In this document: positions 43,908 to 52,617 of the stretch, piece after piece
Layout of the letters: each line of letters starts with the position of its first letter
Numbering within the stretch: the first letter of the stretch is position 1
NCBI GenBank assembly: GCA_002331025.1
Contig: DCYG01000005.1
Span: 87,554 to 151,553, forward strand
Length of the DNA stretch: 64,000 nt
Origin: Firmicutes bacterium UBA2116
GTDB lineage: Bacteria; Bacillota; Clostridia; Tissierellales; Sedimentibacteraceae
Direction: 5' to 3'
Notes under the pieces: generated by a model
Database searches by the model: none
The model's input: the letters and a program-made list of their open reading frames with translations, nothing else
What the model was told of the DNA's origin: nothing
Made by a program: the position numbers and the translations under genes

Positions 43908-44489
43908 ATGAACAATACACTAAAGAAATTAATTTCGTCAGAGAACAAAAGATTTATATTTTTGCTGGCTATATTTATTTTAGCTCTTATACTTTCTTCA
44001 TTTGTATATATAGTAACGGGACAGGGCAATATTACTCACATAAATTACGAAAGTATAAGTATAATGAATGTAAGCGATATCTTTATAGTTACTATAAAAA
44101 GAAATCTGATTTATTTCATAGCTATAATCTTATTAACTGTAATAGGACAAAGTAAAATAATCAACGGGTTATTTGGACTGATTTCCGTATATTTCGGTTT
44201 ATCAATTATATATTTAATCAGAACATTAAAAATGGATGTAGTATACTTTGTACTTACATTTACTGATTATTTTATATTTTTTCCCCTTCTCTTTTATTTT
44301 ACATTTATTTCGAGCACTATATCCAAATATACAAAAAAGACAAAAAACTTAGAGCAAATTACTCGTAAATTTGATATAATTATACTTAGCTATATTAAAT
44401 TATCATTAATATATCTTTTGATTGTAACCGTGTACAGTATAGGTTATAGTTATTATATACTAATATTAAGCAGATTGTTGGTGAGATAA
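43908..44489 (+). CDS. Membrane protein in the spoIIM position, divergent SpoIIM candidate
   Basis: Very hydrophobic protein of 193 residues with about five to six membrane helices (FIFLLAIFILALILSSFVYI first). The segment IFIVTIKRNLIYFIAIILLT recalls the conserved Arg/Asn-containing helix of SpoIIM/DUF95. SpoIIM, part of the DMP engulfment machine, is normally found exactly here between nudF and xerD and has about this length and topology. Similarity is weak, so the name is an inference from synteny and topology. It overlaps the next gene by one base. Confidence 0.5.
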   Translation: MNNTLKKLISSENKRFIFLLAIFILALILSSFVYIVTGQGNITHINYESISIMNVSDIFIVTIKRNLIYFIAIILLTVIGQSKIINGLFGLISVYFGLSIIYLIRTLKMDVVYFVLTFTDYFIFFPLLFYFTFISSTISKYTKKTKNLEQITRKFDIIILSYIKLSLIYLLIVTVYSIGYSYYILILSRLLVR

Positions 44490-45364
44490 TGGATAAAAAT
44501 ATTGAAAATTATAAAGTATATCTTAATTCAAAAAAATTAAGTGTTAATACCGTTTCTTCATACATTTATGACATAAACAGCTTTGGTAATTACATAGGGC
44601 AGGATTACAACATAAATATAACTAATACAAAAAAAGCACATATATTAACATACCTTGTTAATCTTCAAAAATCGGGAAAAAGCTCTTCGACCATAGCAAG
44701 AACCATATCATCCTTGAAGAATTTTTTTGAATTCTTAAAAAGAGACAAGCTTATTACCGACAACCCTGCCATCAGCATTCACAGCCCAAAGCAAATCAAG
44801 AAAACGCCTTCGGTTTTAACTGAGCAGGAAGTCAATTTATTATTGGAGCTGCCGGATATTGATTCCTTTAAGGGTGCAAGGGACAGCGCAATACTTGAAC
44901 TGTTATATTCATCTGGTATTAAGGTTACAGAACTAATTAACATTAAAATAAATGATATAAATTTGAATGCCAATATTATAAGTATTGGGGGAGACAAAAA
45001 GCGAATATTACCCTTAAGCAAATACTCAAGAAATGCAGTCAATAATTATGTAGACAATTTCAGGCATAAGAGGTGTAGTGATGAAAATGAATTTTTATTT
45101 GTCAATATAACCGGTGAGCCGATTTCAAGACAGGGTATTTGGAAAATACTTAAATATTATGAGAAAAAATTGAATATAAACAAGGAGTTATCTCCGCAAA
45201 TACTCAGGAATTCTTTTGCTGTACATCTGTTATCCCACGGAGCAGATTTAGGAACCATACAGGAGTTAATGGGACTAAGCAGCATAGCGGCAGCTCAAAA
45301 CTATTTGAACAGCGTTGAATTTAAATCACTGGAAGTGTTTAAAAAGGCATTCCCGAGAGTATAA
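44489..45364 (+). CDS. XerD-position tyrosine recombinase homologue with a degenerate active site
   Basis: Protein of 291 residues with the full XerC/D architecture: N-terminal SAM-like core-binding domain (about residues 1-85) and catalytic domain (about 105-291). In place of the usual catalytic set it has GIKVTEL (first Arg is Lys), GGDKKRI (Lys kept), SPQILRNSF (His is Gln, Arg kept), MGLSS (third His is Leu) and AAAQNYLN (Tyr kept). Three of six catalytic positions are therefore changed. Position between nudF/spoIIM and drm is that of xerD. Strand exchange may be lost, weak or dependent on a partner. Confidence 0.8.
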   Translation: MDKNIENYKVYLNSKKLSVNTVSSYIYDINSFGNYIGQDYNINITNTKKAHILTYLVNLQKSGKSSSTIARTISSLKNFFEFLKRDKLITDNPAISIHSPKQIKKTPSVLTEQEVNLLLELPDIDSFKGARDSAILELLYSSGIKVTELINIKINDINLNANIISIGGDKKRILPLSKYSRNAVNNYVDNFRHKRCSDENEFLFVNITGEPISRQGIWKILKYYEKKLNINKELSPQILRNSFAVHLLSHGADLGTIQELMGLSSIAAAQNYLNSVEFKSLEVFKKAFPRV

Positions 45365-45365
45365 T

Positions 45366-45426
45366 ATACAATAGATAAGCAATTGATTAGCTGTTGATTA
45401 GCAATGGATAGGTAATTGTTTATCAG
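45366..45426 (+). repeat. CAATTG-rich repeat, copy B
   Basis: About 60 bp of AGATAAGCAATTGATTAG-like units between the XerD-like gene and deoB. The minus strand contains CCATTGCTAATC, shared with the copy at 63146-63258; related to copy A at 15377-15489. Confidence 0.5.
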
Positions 45427-45455
45427 ACTAAAGAGAACAAAGGAGTATTATTGAT

Positions 45456-46628
45456 ATGATAAACAGGGCAGTTTTGATTGTATTGGACAGCGTAGGAGCA
45501 GGCGAGCTTCCCGATGCGGCCGATTATGGTGATGCAGGCAGCAATACATTGAAAAATATATACAAAAATAAAGATAACTTTTCGCTTCCTAACTTAGAAA
45601 AGTTAGGATTATTAAATATTGACGGCTTTGAGGATATCGGAAAAACAGATTCATATACTGGTTCGATAGCAAAGTGCAACGAGCAGTCAAAGGGTAAGGA
45701 CACCACAACAGGACATTGGGAGATCAGCGGTATTATATCGTCTAACCCGTTCCCTACATATCCCCAAGGCTTTCCGGAGGATTTAATTCAGGAATTTGAA
45801 AAGAGAGCAGGGAGAAAAACTATAGGCAATTGTGTGGCTTCCGGAACAGAGATAATCAAAGAGCTCGGCAAGGAGCATGTTGAGACAGGCAGCTTGATAG
45901 TATATACCTCTGCAGACAGTGTATTTCAGATTGCAGCACATGAAGAAGTAGTACCCCTTGATGAACTATATAATATTTGTAAAATCGCAAGAGAGCTGCT
46001 TCAGGGAGAGCACGGTGTGGGCAGAGTTATAGCGAGACCTTTCATAGGGAATGAAGGCAATTATACGAGAACAGGAAATCGCAGAGACTTTTCTCTTGTT
46101 CCGCCAAGTGATACATTGCTTGATTATGTAAAGAACAGCGATATGGAGGTCTTTGCAATCGGAAAAATCGAAGATATATTTGTAAATAAAGGAATAACAA
46201 GATCAAACCATACTCACAACAATGAGGAAGGCATAGAGGCAACCATAGAAGCAATTAAAGAAGACTTCAAGGGGTTGATATTCACCAACCTTGTTGATTT
46301 TGACATGATTTACGGTCACAGAAACAATCTTGACGGCTATGCGGATGCATTGAAGTATTTTGATGATAAGCTTCCTGAAATAATTGAAAGCTTAAAGGAT
46401 GACGATGTCCTGATTATTACAGCTGACCACGGATGCGACCCTACTACAGAAAGTACGGATCATTCGAGAGAATATATTCCTTTATTATTTTACGGAAAAA
46501 ATATAAAAGAAAACAACAATCTCGGAATTCTTGATTCCTTTGCAGATATAGGAAAAACAATACTTGAACTGTTAAAAATAGAAAATAAAATTGCCGGTAA
46601 AAGCGCTGCAGGAAATATACTAGGGTAA
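45456..46628 (+). CDS. deoB: Phosphopentomutase
   Basis: Interconverts ribose-1-phosphate and ribose-5-phosphate (and the deoxy forms) in nucleoside breakdown. Length 390 residues, alkaline-phosphatase fold with two manganese ions. Metal ligands sit in [13 protein letters not shown], the phospho-acceptor Thr in [11 protein letters not shown], and more ligands in [20 protein letters not shown] and DHSRE. Called drm in Bacillus. AAAGGAG precedes the ATG. Purine nucleoside phosphorylase, often next, is absent. Confidence 0.96.
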   Translation: MINRAVLIVLDSVGAGELPDAADYGDAGSNTLKNIYKNKDNFSLPNLEKLGLLNIDGFEDIGKTDSYTGSIAKCNEQSKGKDTTTGHWEISGIISSNPFPTYPQGFPEDLIQEFEKRAGRKTIGNCVASGTEIIKELGKEHVETGSLIVYTSADSVFQIAAHEEVVPLDELYNICKIARELLQGEHGVGRVIARPFIGNEGNYTRTGNRRDFSLVPPSDTLLDYVKNSDMEVFAIGKIEDIFVNKGITRSNHTHNNEEGIEATIEAIKEDFKGLIFTNLVDFDMIYGHRNNLDGYADALKYFDDKLPEIIESLKDDDVLIITADHGCDPTTESTDHSREYIPLLFYGKNIKENNNLGILDSFADIGKTILELLKIENKIAGKSAAGNILG

Positions 46629-46731
46629 TTATCCGGGTAATAGCCAAAAAATATATATATTCGACAAAATGCAATTATTTACGAATAGCTGTGTTTATGT
46701 ATGTAGTTGGAACTTTTATGCTTCATTAAAG

Positions 46732-46779
46732 AATAGCATAAATCGGTGTATATAGAACAGAACACCTATTTATGCTATT
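46732..46779. repeat. Long hairpin between deoB and the sigma-like gene
   Basis: AATAGCATAAAT-C-GGTGT (46732-46749) pairs with ACACC-T-ATTTATGCTATT (46762-46779), a 17-bp stem with one mismatch and a 12-nt loop. It lies between convergent genes, so it may serve as a terminator for both, though no clear T-run follows. Confidence 0.6.
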
Positions 46780-46795
46780 AATATTATGCATAGTA

Positions 46796-47338
46796 TTAAA
46801 AATATTCTTCTTTTATCCTTGCTGCTATTCTTTTTTTCATCCTGCCTATTGCCTGTTTACTTACTCCGATTATTTGCGCAGTCTCAGTATCTGAATAGCC
46901 ATAAATAAAAATACATGTAAAAACTCTTTTTTGTTTTTTACTTAAATAGTTAAGTGTATTTATAAGTTCCATATTTTTTGTAGGCAATTCTAATTGATTT
47001 TTATCTAGATAATCAATAATATCAATATCACACAATACTTCATGAGAATTAATATAAAAATTCTTCTTAGATAATCGAATGTATTCATGTTTTATACTTA
47101 TATAAATGTATTTTATAAAAGCTTTTTCATCAAGTTCTTTTAACTTGTCTAAATTTATAGTTTTCATTAGTGTCAATAAAAATATATTCAAATCTGTTTC
47201 TGCGCATTCATAATTCAGTTTTCTCGAATAATATTTTATAGTATTTCTGAACTTTTCTACCAATAACAATTTACATTCTTCATTATTGTTTTTCGCAGAC
47301 ACAAATATTTCAAATAATGAATTTTCCAATACAATCAA
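46796..47338 (-). CDS. Sigma-70-like factor, BotR/TcdR/UviA-like or conjugative-element type
   Basis: Protein of 180 residues. The N-terminal part (CKLLLVEKFRNTIKYYSRKL then NYECAETDLNIFLL) resembles region 2 of small clostridial sigma factors such as the toxin-gene activators. The C-terminal part has a region-4-type helix-turn-helix (YSDTETAQIIGVSKQAIGRM). The start is uncertain: TTG 47338 or TTG 47329 on the minus strand, both near AGGAAT. It is divergent from the LRR lipoprotein gene with a 170-bp shared gap, which makes control of that gene plausible but unproved. Confidence 0.65.
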   Translation of the reverse strand: MIVLENSLFEIFVSAKNNNEECKLLLVEKFRNTIKYYSRKLNYECAETDLNIFLLTLMKTINLDKLKELDEKAFIKYIYISIKHEYIRLSKKNFYINSHEVLCDIDIIDYLDKNQLELPTKNMELINTLNYLSKKQKRVFTCIFIYGYSDTETAQIIGVSKQAIGRMKKRIAARIKEEYF

Positions 47339-47514
47339 TTCCTATTTTCAGATTTTTAATTCTACCTTCTATTGTATATATAGCAAATTAGGGAGAAATC
47401 TGTCGACTATTTAGAAAATATGGGTAGTTTAATATAAGCTCGGTAAATATTGGAACCTTTTATATGTTATATTCGTCTTATAAACAAATAAAAATCTATA
47501 CGGGAGGAATTGTG

Positions 47515-48894
47515 TTGAAGAAAAAAAAGATTATTATTATATTTATATTCGTATTAGTCATATCGGGGTGTAGTAACAAGGATATAAAGAACAACAAAAA
47601 TGGAATACATGACAAAAACCTTTATAATGCACTACTGGCTATTTCCGGAAATGACGCATTGTTTAGAGATGATTTTGTTGGAGAGACAGAACTTAATCTT
47701 TGGAATCTAAACATATCTACCATAGAAGGTTTGGATAAACTGAACCTGTCTGATGTAAAAAAGCTGAACTTAGGTGAAAATAATATTGTTTCAATTAACT
47801 CCAAATCTCTTGAAGGTCTTAAAAATCTGGAAAAATTAGAACTATACTATAACAATATGGAGAAAATAAGTCTCGAAAATCTAAATAAATTAAAAGAACT
47901 TGATTTATCTGGCAGTAATTTTAAAAATCCGAATGACATACAAATACAAAATTTAAATTCACTTGAAGAGCTGTTGTTAGATGAAGCCTTATACTTTCAA
48001 CTTGAAAAAGGATTGTTTAAAGGACTATCTAGCTTAAAATATATATGCTTAAACAACAATGAAATAAAAAGTATAAAAAACAATACATTTAATGGATTGA
48101 CCAAGCTTGAAAGAATTACTGCACATACCAGCAAGATAAATAACATAGAACCTTATGCTTTTGCAGGTGCTGTTTCTCTTAATGAATTGGAATTATCAAA
48201 CAATCAGCTGAAATCTTTTAATGTATCAGATATTTCAAACCTTAAAAAGCTTAATTTATCATTCAATTCAATAAGTTCATTGCAAGACATCAGCTTTACC
48301 AGTTTTCCTGACATTCAGGAGCTGAATTTGCATGATAACGGTATTGAGCAGATTGATAAAAACGATTTTAAAAATGCAACAGACTTGAAAATACTCATAC
48401 TTGAAAGAAATCTTCTGTCCGAGCTGCCGAGTGACGCTTTTTTATATTTAAATAGCTTAGAGCAGTTGTCTATCGGAAGAAATAATATAGCAAAATTGCC
48501 ATCCGGCATATTTTTAAATCTTAGCAGCCTTAAGCGTCTGTATCTCCATGAAAACAAACTGACTCAATTCTCTGATAAATATATTGAAGAACTTGTAAAT
48601 CTTGTATATCTGGATCTTTTTTTCAATGAAATTGAATATATTGATGATAACGCATTTAAGGGAATTGAGAATCTGCAATACCTTAACATAAGAAAAAACA
48701 AGCTTACATCACTTCCTTCGCTGAAAAACCTGATAAATCTTAAATCAAAAGACTTTCATAACGGGGATTACTATATGACAACATCGTTCACAGAAAACCA
48801 ACTAACTAAAGATGATTTTATAAGCAGCCTTCCCGATCAGTTACTTTCGGACGAAAAATGGCTTGAACTTCAAATAAGTCTACAAAATAATTAA
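47515..48894 (+). CDS. Leucine-rich-repeat lipoprotein
   Basis: Surface protein of about 460 residues. The lipoprotein signal is KKKKIIIIFIFVLVISGC. After a short linker, about 14 leucine-rich repeats of 22-24 residues fill most of the protein, each with an L-x2-L-x-L-x2-N core (for example LKKLNLSFNSISSL; LKRLYLHENKLTQF), the form usual for protein-protein binding at the surface. The start is TTG 47515 or GTG 47512 after GGGAGG. A divergent sigma-like gene lies upstream and a convergent C39-like peptidase downstream. Function unknown. Confidence 0.8.
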   Translation: MKKKKIIIIFIFVLVISGCSNKDIKNNKNGIHDKNLYNALLAISGNDALFRDDFVGETELNLWNLNISTIEGLDKLNLSDVKKLNLGENNIVSINSKSLEGLKNLEKLELYYNNMEKISLENLNKLKELDLSGSNFKNPNDIQIQNLNSLEELLLDEALYFQLEKGLFKGLSSLKYICLNNNEIKSIKNNTFNGLTKLERITAHTSKINNIEPYAFAGAVSLNELELSNNQLKSFNVSDISNLKKLNLSFNSISSLQDISFTSFPDIQELNLHDNGIEQIDKNDFKNATDLKILILERNLLSELPSDAFLYLNSLEQLSIGRNNIAKLPSGIFLNLSSLKRLYLHENKLTQFSDKYIEELVNLVYLDLFFNEIEYIDDNAFKGIENLQYLNIRKNKLTSLPSLKNLINLKSKDFHNGDYYMTTSFTENQLTKDDFISSLPDQLLSDEKWLELQISLQNN

Positions 48895-48899
48895 GAAGC

Positions 48900-48925
48900 A
48901 AACGGCAGCCTTTTAGCAGCCGTTT
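48900..48925. terminator. Hairpin between convergent LRR and C39 genes
   Basis: AAACGGC (48900-48906) and GCCGTTT (48919-48925) with a 12-nt loop; T-rich to the right, and partly A-rich to the left, so probably used by both genes. Confidence 0.65.
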
Positions 48926-48937
48926 ACTTCTATTTTC

Positions 48938-49489
48938 TTATTTTTTTGTGGGAACTCTTAAACTCTTAATTGGAAATCTATTATTAAATTCATTAGCATT
49001 TGTAGCATTTCCATAACCTGCAACGGTTGAAGGGTCATAAACCTTAAATGGAACAAGGCTTGAATCCGCAGGATAGTAATTACCATCAGGATCAACAGCT
49101 ACTTTACCTTGAAATCCTCTAATAATTACAAAATGTGTGCTATATTCTGTTCCTCCACCATCATCTCCAAATAAGATAATCGGTTTTTTGTTTAGCACTA
49201 CATCAATAAAAAGCTGGAAAGCAGCATCTTCAGAATTACTAACACTTACTTTAGACATACTGTATGTGGGAAGCTTATCCCAGTTACATAGCAAATCTTT
49301 CATATTATAATTTTCGTATAGTATCTTCGGTGATTTTTTTTCTAGCATTGCACCACAAGTAAGACCACATCCTGATTTGCCTATGGTAGATATATCATCA
49401 CCTGTTATTAATACTAAGTCTTTCCAATCTTCTTCATTCTGATAATATTGTTTTACATCCAATGAGATATTTATACTTTTATAACCCAT
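48938..49489 (-). CDS. C39-like peptidase domain protein
   Basis: Protein of 183 residues resembling the papain-like C39 family. The probable nucleophile is in GKSGCGLTCGAML, with the histidine in YSTHFVIIRGF and an Asp/Asn in KVAVDPDGN. No signal peptide or membrane helix is seen, so it is either cytoplasmic or exported by an unusual route. ATG at 49489 (minus strand) follows GGAGTG; an upstream in-frame start is not needed. In C39 peptidases the fold often cleaves leader peptides, but many stand-alone members have other roles. Function unknown. Confidence 0.65.
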   Translation of the reverse strand: MGYKSINISLDVKQYYQNEEDWKDLVLITGDDISTIGKSGCGLTCGAMLEKKSPKILYENYNMKDLLCNWDKLPTYSMSKVSVSNSEDAAFQLFIDVVLNKKPIILFGDDGGGTEYSTHFVIIRGFQGKVAVDPDGNYYPADSSLVPFKVYDPSTVAGYGNATNANEFNNRFPIKSLRVPTKK

Positions 49490-49699
49490 ATTAATCACTC
49501 CATATATTTTTAGCAAAACATATCAATACAGTTTGTTAATTATAATCGTATTAATTTGTCTTACATTATATAAAAAGATTATTTATTTCAAAAAGTAAAC
49601 CTTTATAAAAAAATTAATTAGATATTAATAGTGAAGAAAGACAATTGTATAACTCAACCAAATATGGTTATTATAATTCATAAAAAGGAGGTAGTTTTT

Positions 49700-50857
49700 A
49701 TGAAGAAAAGAATAGCCATATTTTTTTTAATGGCGTTGATTTTGAATTTAATGATAGTACCTGTATATGGAATTGAACCGGAAAGCTTGCAGTCAAAGGC
49801 AGCTATTTTAATCAATGCTGATGATGGTAAAATATTGTTTGAAAAAAATGCACATGATAAAATGCAGCCTGCCAGCATTACTAAAATAATGCTGTTAGTT
49901 TTAATTTCAGAAAAGATGGATAACGGAGAAATAACTCTTGATCAAGAACTTACTGTTTCGGAAAACGCAGCAGGAATGGGAGGCAGTCAGATATACCTGG
50001 AGGCAAATGAAACTCAGACAGTGGAAAGCATGCTGAAGGCAATATCAATGAGATCGGCTAATGATGCTTCTGTGGCTATGGCAGAGTTTATGTACGGTTC
50101 AGTTGAAAGCTGTGTAAAGGCAATGAATGACAGAGCCAAAGAGCTTGGTATGAACGATACAAATTTTGTAAATGTTACCGGATTACCTGAGCCGGAGCAT
50201 TTAACTACAGCAAATGACATTGCTATAATGTCTAAAGAGTTACTTAAATATAATTATGTAAATCAATATCTGTTAACATGGATGGATTCTGTATACGTAG
50301 GCAAGGAGAAGGATTCAGAACAAGTATTGGTCAATACAAACAGATTAATAAATAATTACGAAGGTCTTTTAGGCGGCAAGACGGGTTATACAACAGAAGC
50401 AAAATATTGCTTGTCGGCAGCGGCAAAAAGAAATGATACTACGCTTATAGCAGTTGTTTTGGGATGCGACAATACTAAGGTAAGATTTAATGAAACTACA
50501 AAGCTGCTAAATGAGGGGTTTGCCAACTTTAAAAATATATTGTTTCATGAAAAGGGTCAATTGATAACAACTTCTCCTGTTTACTGCGGAAAGGAAGAGG
50601 CATTTAATATAGTAAGCAAAGAAAATATCAATTATTTTACAGAAAGTAATTGCAAGGCAGAGGATTTTAATTTAGAATATGTAATAGATGAGAAATTAAA
50701 AGCCCCGTTAAATCAGGATGTAGCAATAGGAAAAGCAATGCTGTACAAGGATGGTCAGTTGCTTGGAGAATATGAACTTTATCCTGAAAAAAACATTGAA
50801 AAAGAAGGGTTGTTTAAATTTTATCATAAAAACTTTTTAAAAAATTATATTAAGTAA
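49700..50857 (+). CDS. dacF: D-alanyl-D-alanine carboxypeptidase (penicillin-binding protein, DacF type)
   Basis: Trims peptidoglycan stem peptides outside the membrane. Length 385 residues from ATG 49700, which follows AAGGAGG. A signal peptide (KKRIAIFFLMALILNLMIVP) leads the S11 peptidase domain with all three motifs: SxxK in PASITKIM, SxN in RSANDAS, KTG in GGKTGYT. A C-terminal PBP5-like domain follows. Position after deoB (with an island between) matches dacF in Bacillus. Confidence 0.9.
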   Translation: MKKRIAIFFLMALILNLMIVPVYGIEPESLQSKAAILINADDGKILFEKNAHDKMQPASITKIMLLVLISEKMDNGEITLDQELTVSENAAGMGGSQIYLEANETQTVESMLKAISMRSANDASVAMAEFMYGSVESCVKAMNDRAKELGMNDTNFVNVTGLPEPEHLTTANDIAIMSKELLKYNYVNQYLLTWMDSVYVGKEKDSEQVLVNTNRLINNYEGLLGGKTGYTTEAKYCLSAAAKRNDTTLIAVVLGCDNTKVRFNETTKLLNEGFANFKNILFHEKGQLITTSPVYCGKEEAFNIVSKENINYFTESNCKAEDFNLEYVIDEKLKAPLNQDVAIGKAMLYKDGQLLGEYELYPEKNIEKEGLFKFYHKNFLKNYIK

Positions 50858-50885
50858 AAATATATTAAATAACTGAGGTTGAGCA

Positions 50886-51602
50886 ATGGATTATTCCGTA
50901 AGTTTAAATGTATTTCAAGGACCCTTTGATTTGCTTTATCATTTGATTGAAATAAAAGAAATCGATATTTACGATATACCCATATCGGAAATTACAGATC
51001 AATATATGGAATATTTAAATCAGATGATGCAGTTTAACATGAATGTAGCAAGTGAATTTATATTGATGGCTTCAACGCTGATCGAAATTAAATCACACAT
51101 GCTGCTCCCTCAGAAGGAAAAGGAAGAGGATCCGAGAACAGAATTAGTAAATAAGCTTTTGGAATATAAATTGTTTAAGGAAGCTTCAGATAAGCTTAAA
51201 AAATATGAATATGAAAGCAGTTATTATTATTCTAAGCCGAGAGAAGAGTTGGCAATAACTTCTGATGTAAAGGTTGAACAGCTTTCATTGAATGAGTTAA
51301 ATATTTATGAGTTGTACAATATTTTTATGTCACTTTTGAAAAATCAGAATTTGAAAGTAGTAGACGAAGAAAAACTTAAGGTTTACAGAGAAAATTACAG
51401 CGTGAAGGATTGTGTTGATGCATTGTTAAAAAGACTTAAAACTCATGGTCGTGTATCATTATTTTCCATATTTAAGGAAGCGGAACAAATAACCAAAGAA
51501 TATGTTATAACGACATTTTTAGCAGTTTTAGAGCTTTCAAACAAGCATGGCATTAAAATATTTCAAGACGATACATACAGCGATATAATTATACTTTCAT
51601 AG
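50886..51602 (+). CDS. scpA: Segregation and condensation protein A
   Basis: Kleisin subunit of the SMC-ScpAB complex that compacts and separates chromosomes. Length 238 residues; VFQGPFDLLYHLIEIKEIDI and ISEITDQYMEYL at the N-terminus and the ScpA C-terminal winged helix are typical. TGAGGTTGAGCA precedes the ATG. scpB follows after 9 bp. Confidence 0.95.
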   Translation: MDYSVSLNVFQGPFDLLYHLIEIKEIDIYDIPISEITDQYMEYLNQMMQFNMNVASEFILMASTLIEIKSHMLLPQKEKEEDPRTELVNKLLEYKLFKEASDKLKKYEYESSYYYSKPREELAITSDVKVEQLSLNELNIYELYNIFMSLLKNQNLKVVDEEKLKVYRENYSVKDCVDALLKRLKTHGRVSLFSIFKEAEQITKEYVITTFLAVLELSNKHGIKIFQDDTYSDIIILS

Positions 51603-51611
51603 GAGACAAGA

Positions 51612-52139
51612 ATGAACATAAAAAGTGTTTTGGAAAGCTTACTTTTTGCATGGGGCGAGCCGTTAGGCTTAAGTGAAATTTCGAAAATATTAGATATTCC
51701 GGAAAGACGTATTTCTGCTATATTTGATGAAATGATTGAAAATTCAGCCAATAACAAGGACAGTGGTTTAATAATACAAAGATTTGGCAACTCATATCAG
51801 ATAACCACAAAAAAAGAAAACTATATGTATATTCAAAATCTGCTGCAAACTACGGTTAACAAAAGCTTGTCTACCGCAGCCATGGAAACTCTGTCTATAA
51901 TTGCTTACAAGCAGCCGGTGACAAGAGTTGAAATAGAATTAATCCGTGGAGTTAAATGCTCAAACGTAGTTAAGGGTTTATTAGACAAACAGCTTATAAA
52001 GGAAGTGGGAAAATTGGATAAACCGGGAAGACCGACATTATACTCTACAACTGATGAATTTTTAAGACATTTTGGCTTGAATTCCATAGAGGAACTTCCA
52101 AGCTTAAATATCGAATCCGAGGAGGAAAAAGCAACGTAA
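51612..52139 (+). CDS. scpB: Segregation and condensation protein B
   Basis: Partner of ScpA in the SMC complex, 175 residues with two winged-helix domains. LESLLFAWGEPL at the start, and AAMETLSIIAYKQPVTRVEIE and GRPTLYSTTDEFLRHFGL toward the end, are family hallmarks. AGGAGACAAG precedes the ATG. Its stop codon lies in the loop of a terminator-like hairpin. Confidence 0.95.
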   Translation: MNIKSVLESLLFAWGEPLGLSEISKILDIPERRISAIFDEMIENSANNKDSGLIIQRFGNSYQITTKKENYMYIQNLLQTTVNKSLSTAAMETLSIIAYKQPVTRVEIELIRGVKCSNVVKGLLDKQLIKEVGKLDKPGRPTLYSTTDEFLRHFGLNSIEELPSLNIESEEEKAT

Positions 52140-52156
52140 GACGTTGCTTTTATTTT
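52131..52156 (+). terminator. Terminator-like hairpin overlapping the scpB stop codon
   Basis: GCAACG (52131-52136), loop TAAGA that includes the TAA stop, CGTTGC (52142-52147), then TTTTATTTTA. A/T pairs extend the stem (AAAAA/TTTT). Confidence 0.75.
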
Positions 52157-52161
52157 ATACA

Positions 52162-52566
52162 ATGGGAATATGGATATTTTTAATCATAGTCGGGGGACTG
52201 TTTTTTATTTATTTCAATCTCAGGATAGTATGTAAGGCAAATTTAACATACTCTTATTTGAGATTATATATAAATTTAAGTATTTTAAAAAAAATATATA
52301 CATTGGATAAAAAGTTTTATTATCTTGATTTTATAAGTAAATCCACAAAACGATATGAAGATATCAAAACAAAAAAATATTTTCCTTATTTAAAGAAATT
52401 AGCTAAGGTCAGAAGGCTTTTTATAATTAAAAATATACTTCTTTATCCCGAATGCTTCGACAATCTATCCTCCTTCGCTATTGAATTTACAATAGTCAAT
52501 AATGTAATTAAACGACCCTTGATTATGATAACTCATCGTTCGCTAAAATGTCATACTGAGCGATAG
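52162..52566 (+). pseudogene. DUF2953-like protein, apparently truncated at the C-terminus
   Basis: About 134 residues: an N-terminal membrane helix (IWIFLIIVGGLFFIYFNL) then a basic region (YYLDFISKSTKRYEDIKTKK), like the start of DUF2953 proteins that usually follow scpB in clostridia and run past 200 residues. The last dozen codons (ITHRSLKCHTER) lie in a REP-like repeat, so the gene end is probably replaced by the repeat. A transcription-terminator-like hairpin lies just before its start and no good ribosome site is seen. It is likely a decaying gene. Confidence 0.55.
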
Positions 52567-52617
52567 CTAAGGATAAGTGACTGACACCAAATCAAAGATT
52601 TGGATCATATGCTTATA
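52550..52617. repeat. Two REP-like units: GGATGAC-family half-copy plus ATAAGTGACTGACA-family copy 2
   Basis: 52550-52574 reads GTCATACTGAGCGATAGC then TAAGGAT, the reverse complement form of the repeat at 29315-29342. It runs directly into 52573-52617, a hairpin closely matching 26794-26838, with CAAATCAAAGATTTG at the centre and ATAAG/CTTAT arms. Confidence 0.75.

Noticed and set aside
44489..45364. Integrase of a mobile element or integron
   Set aside because: Position, size and neighbours are those of chromosomal xerD, and there are no attachment repeats or cargo adjacent to its ends.
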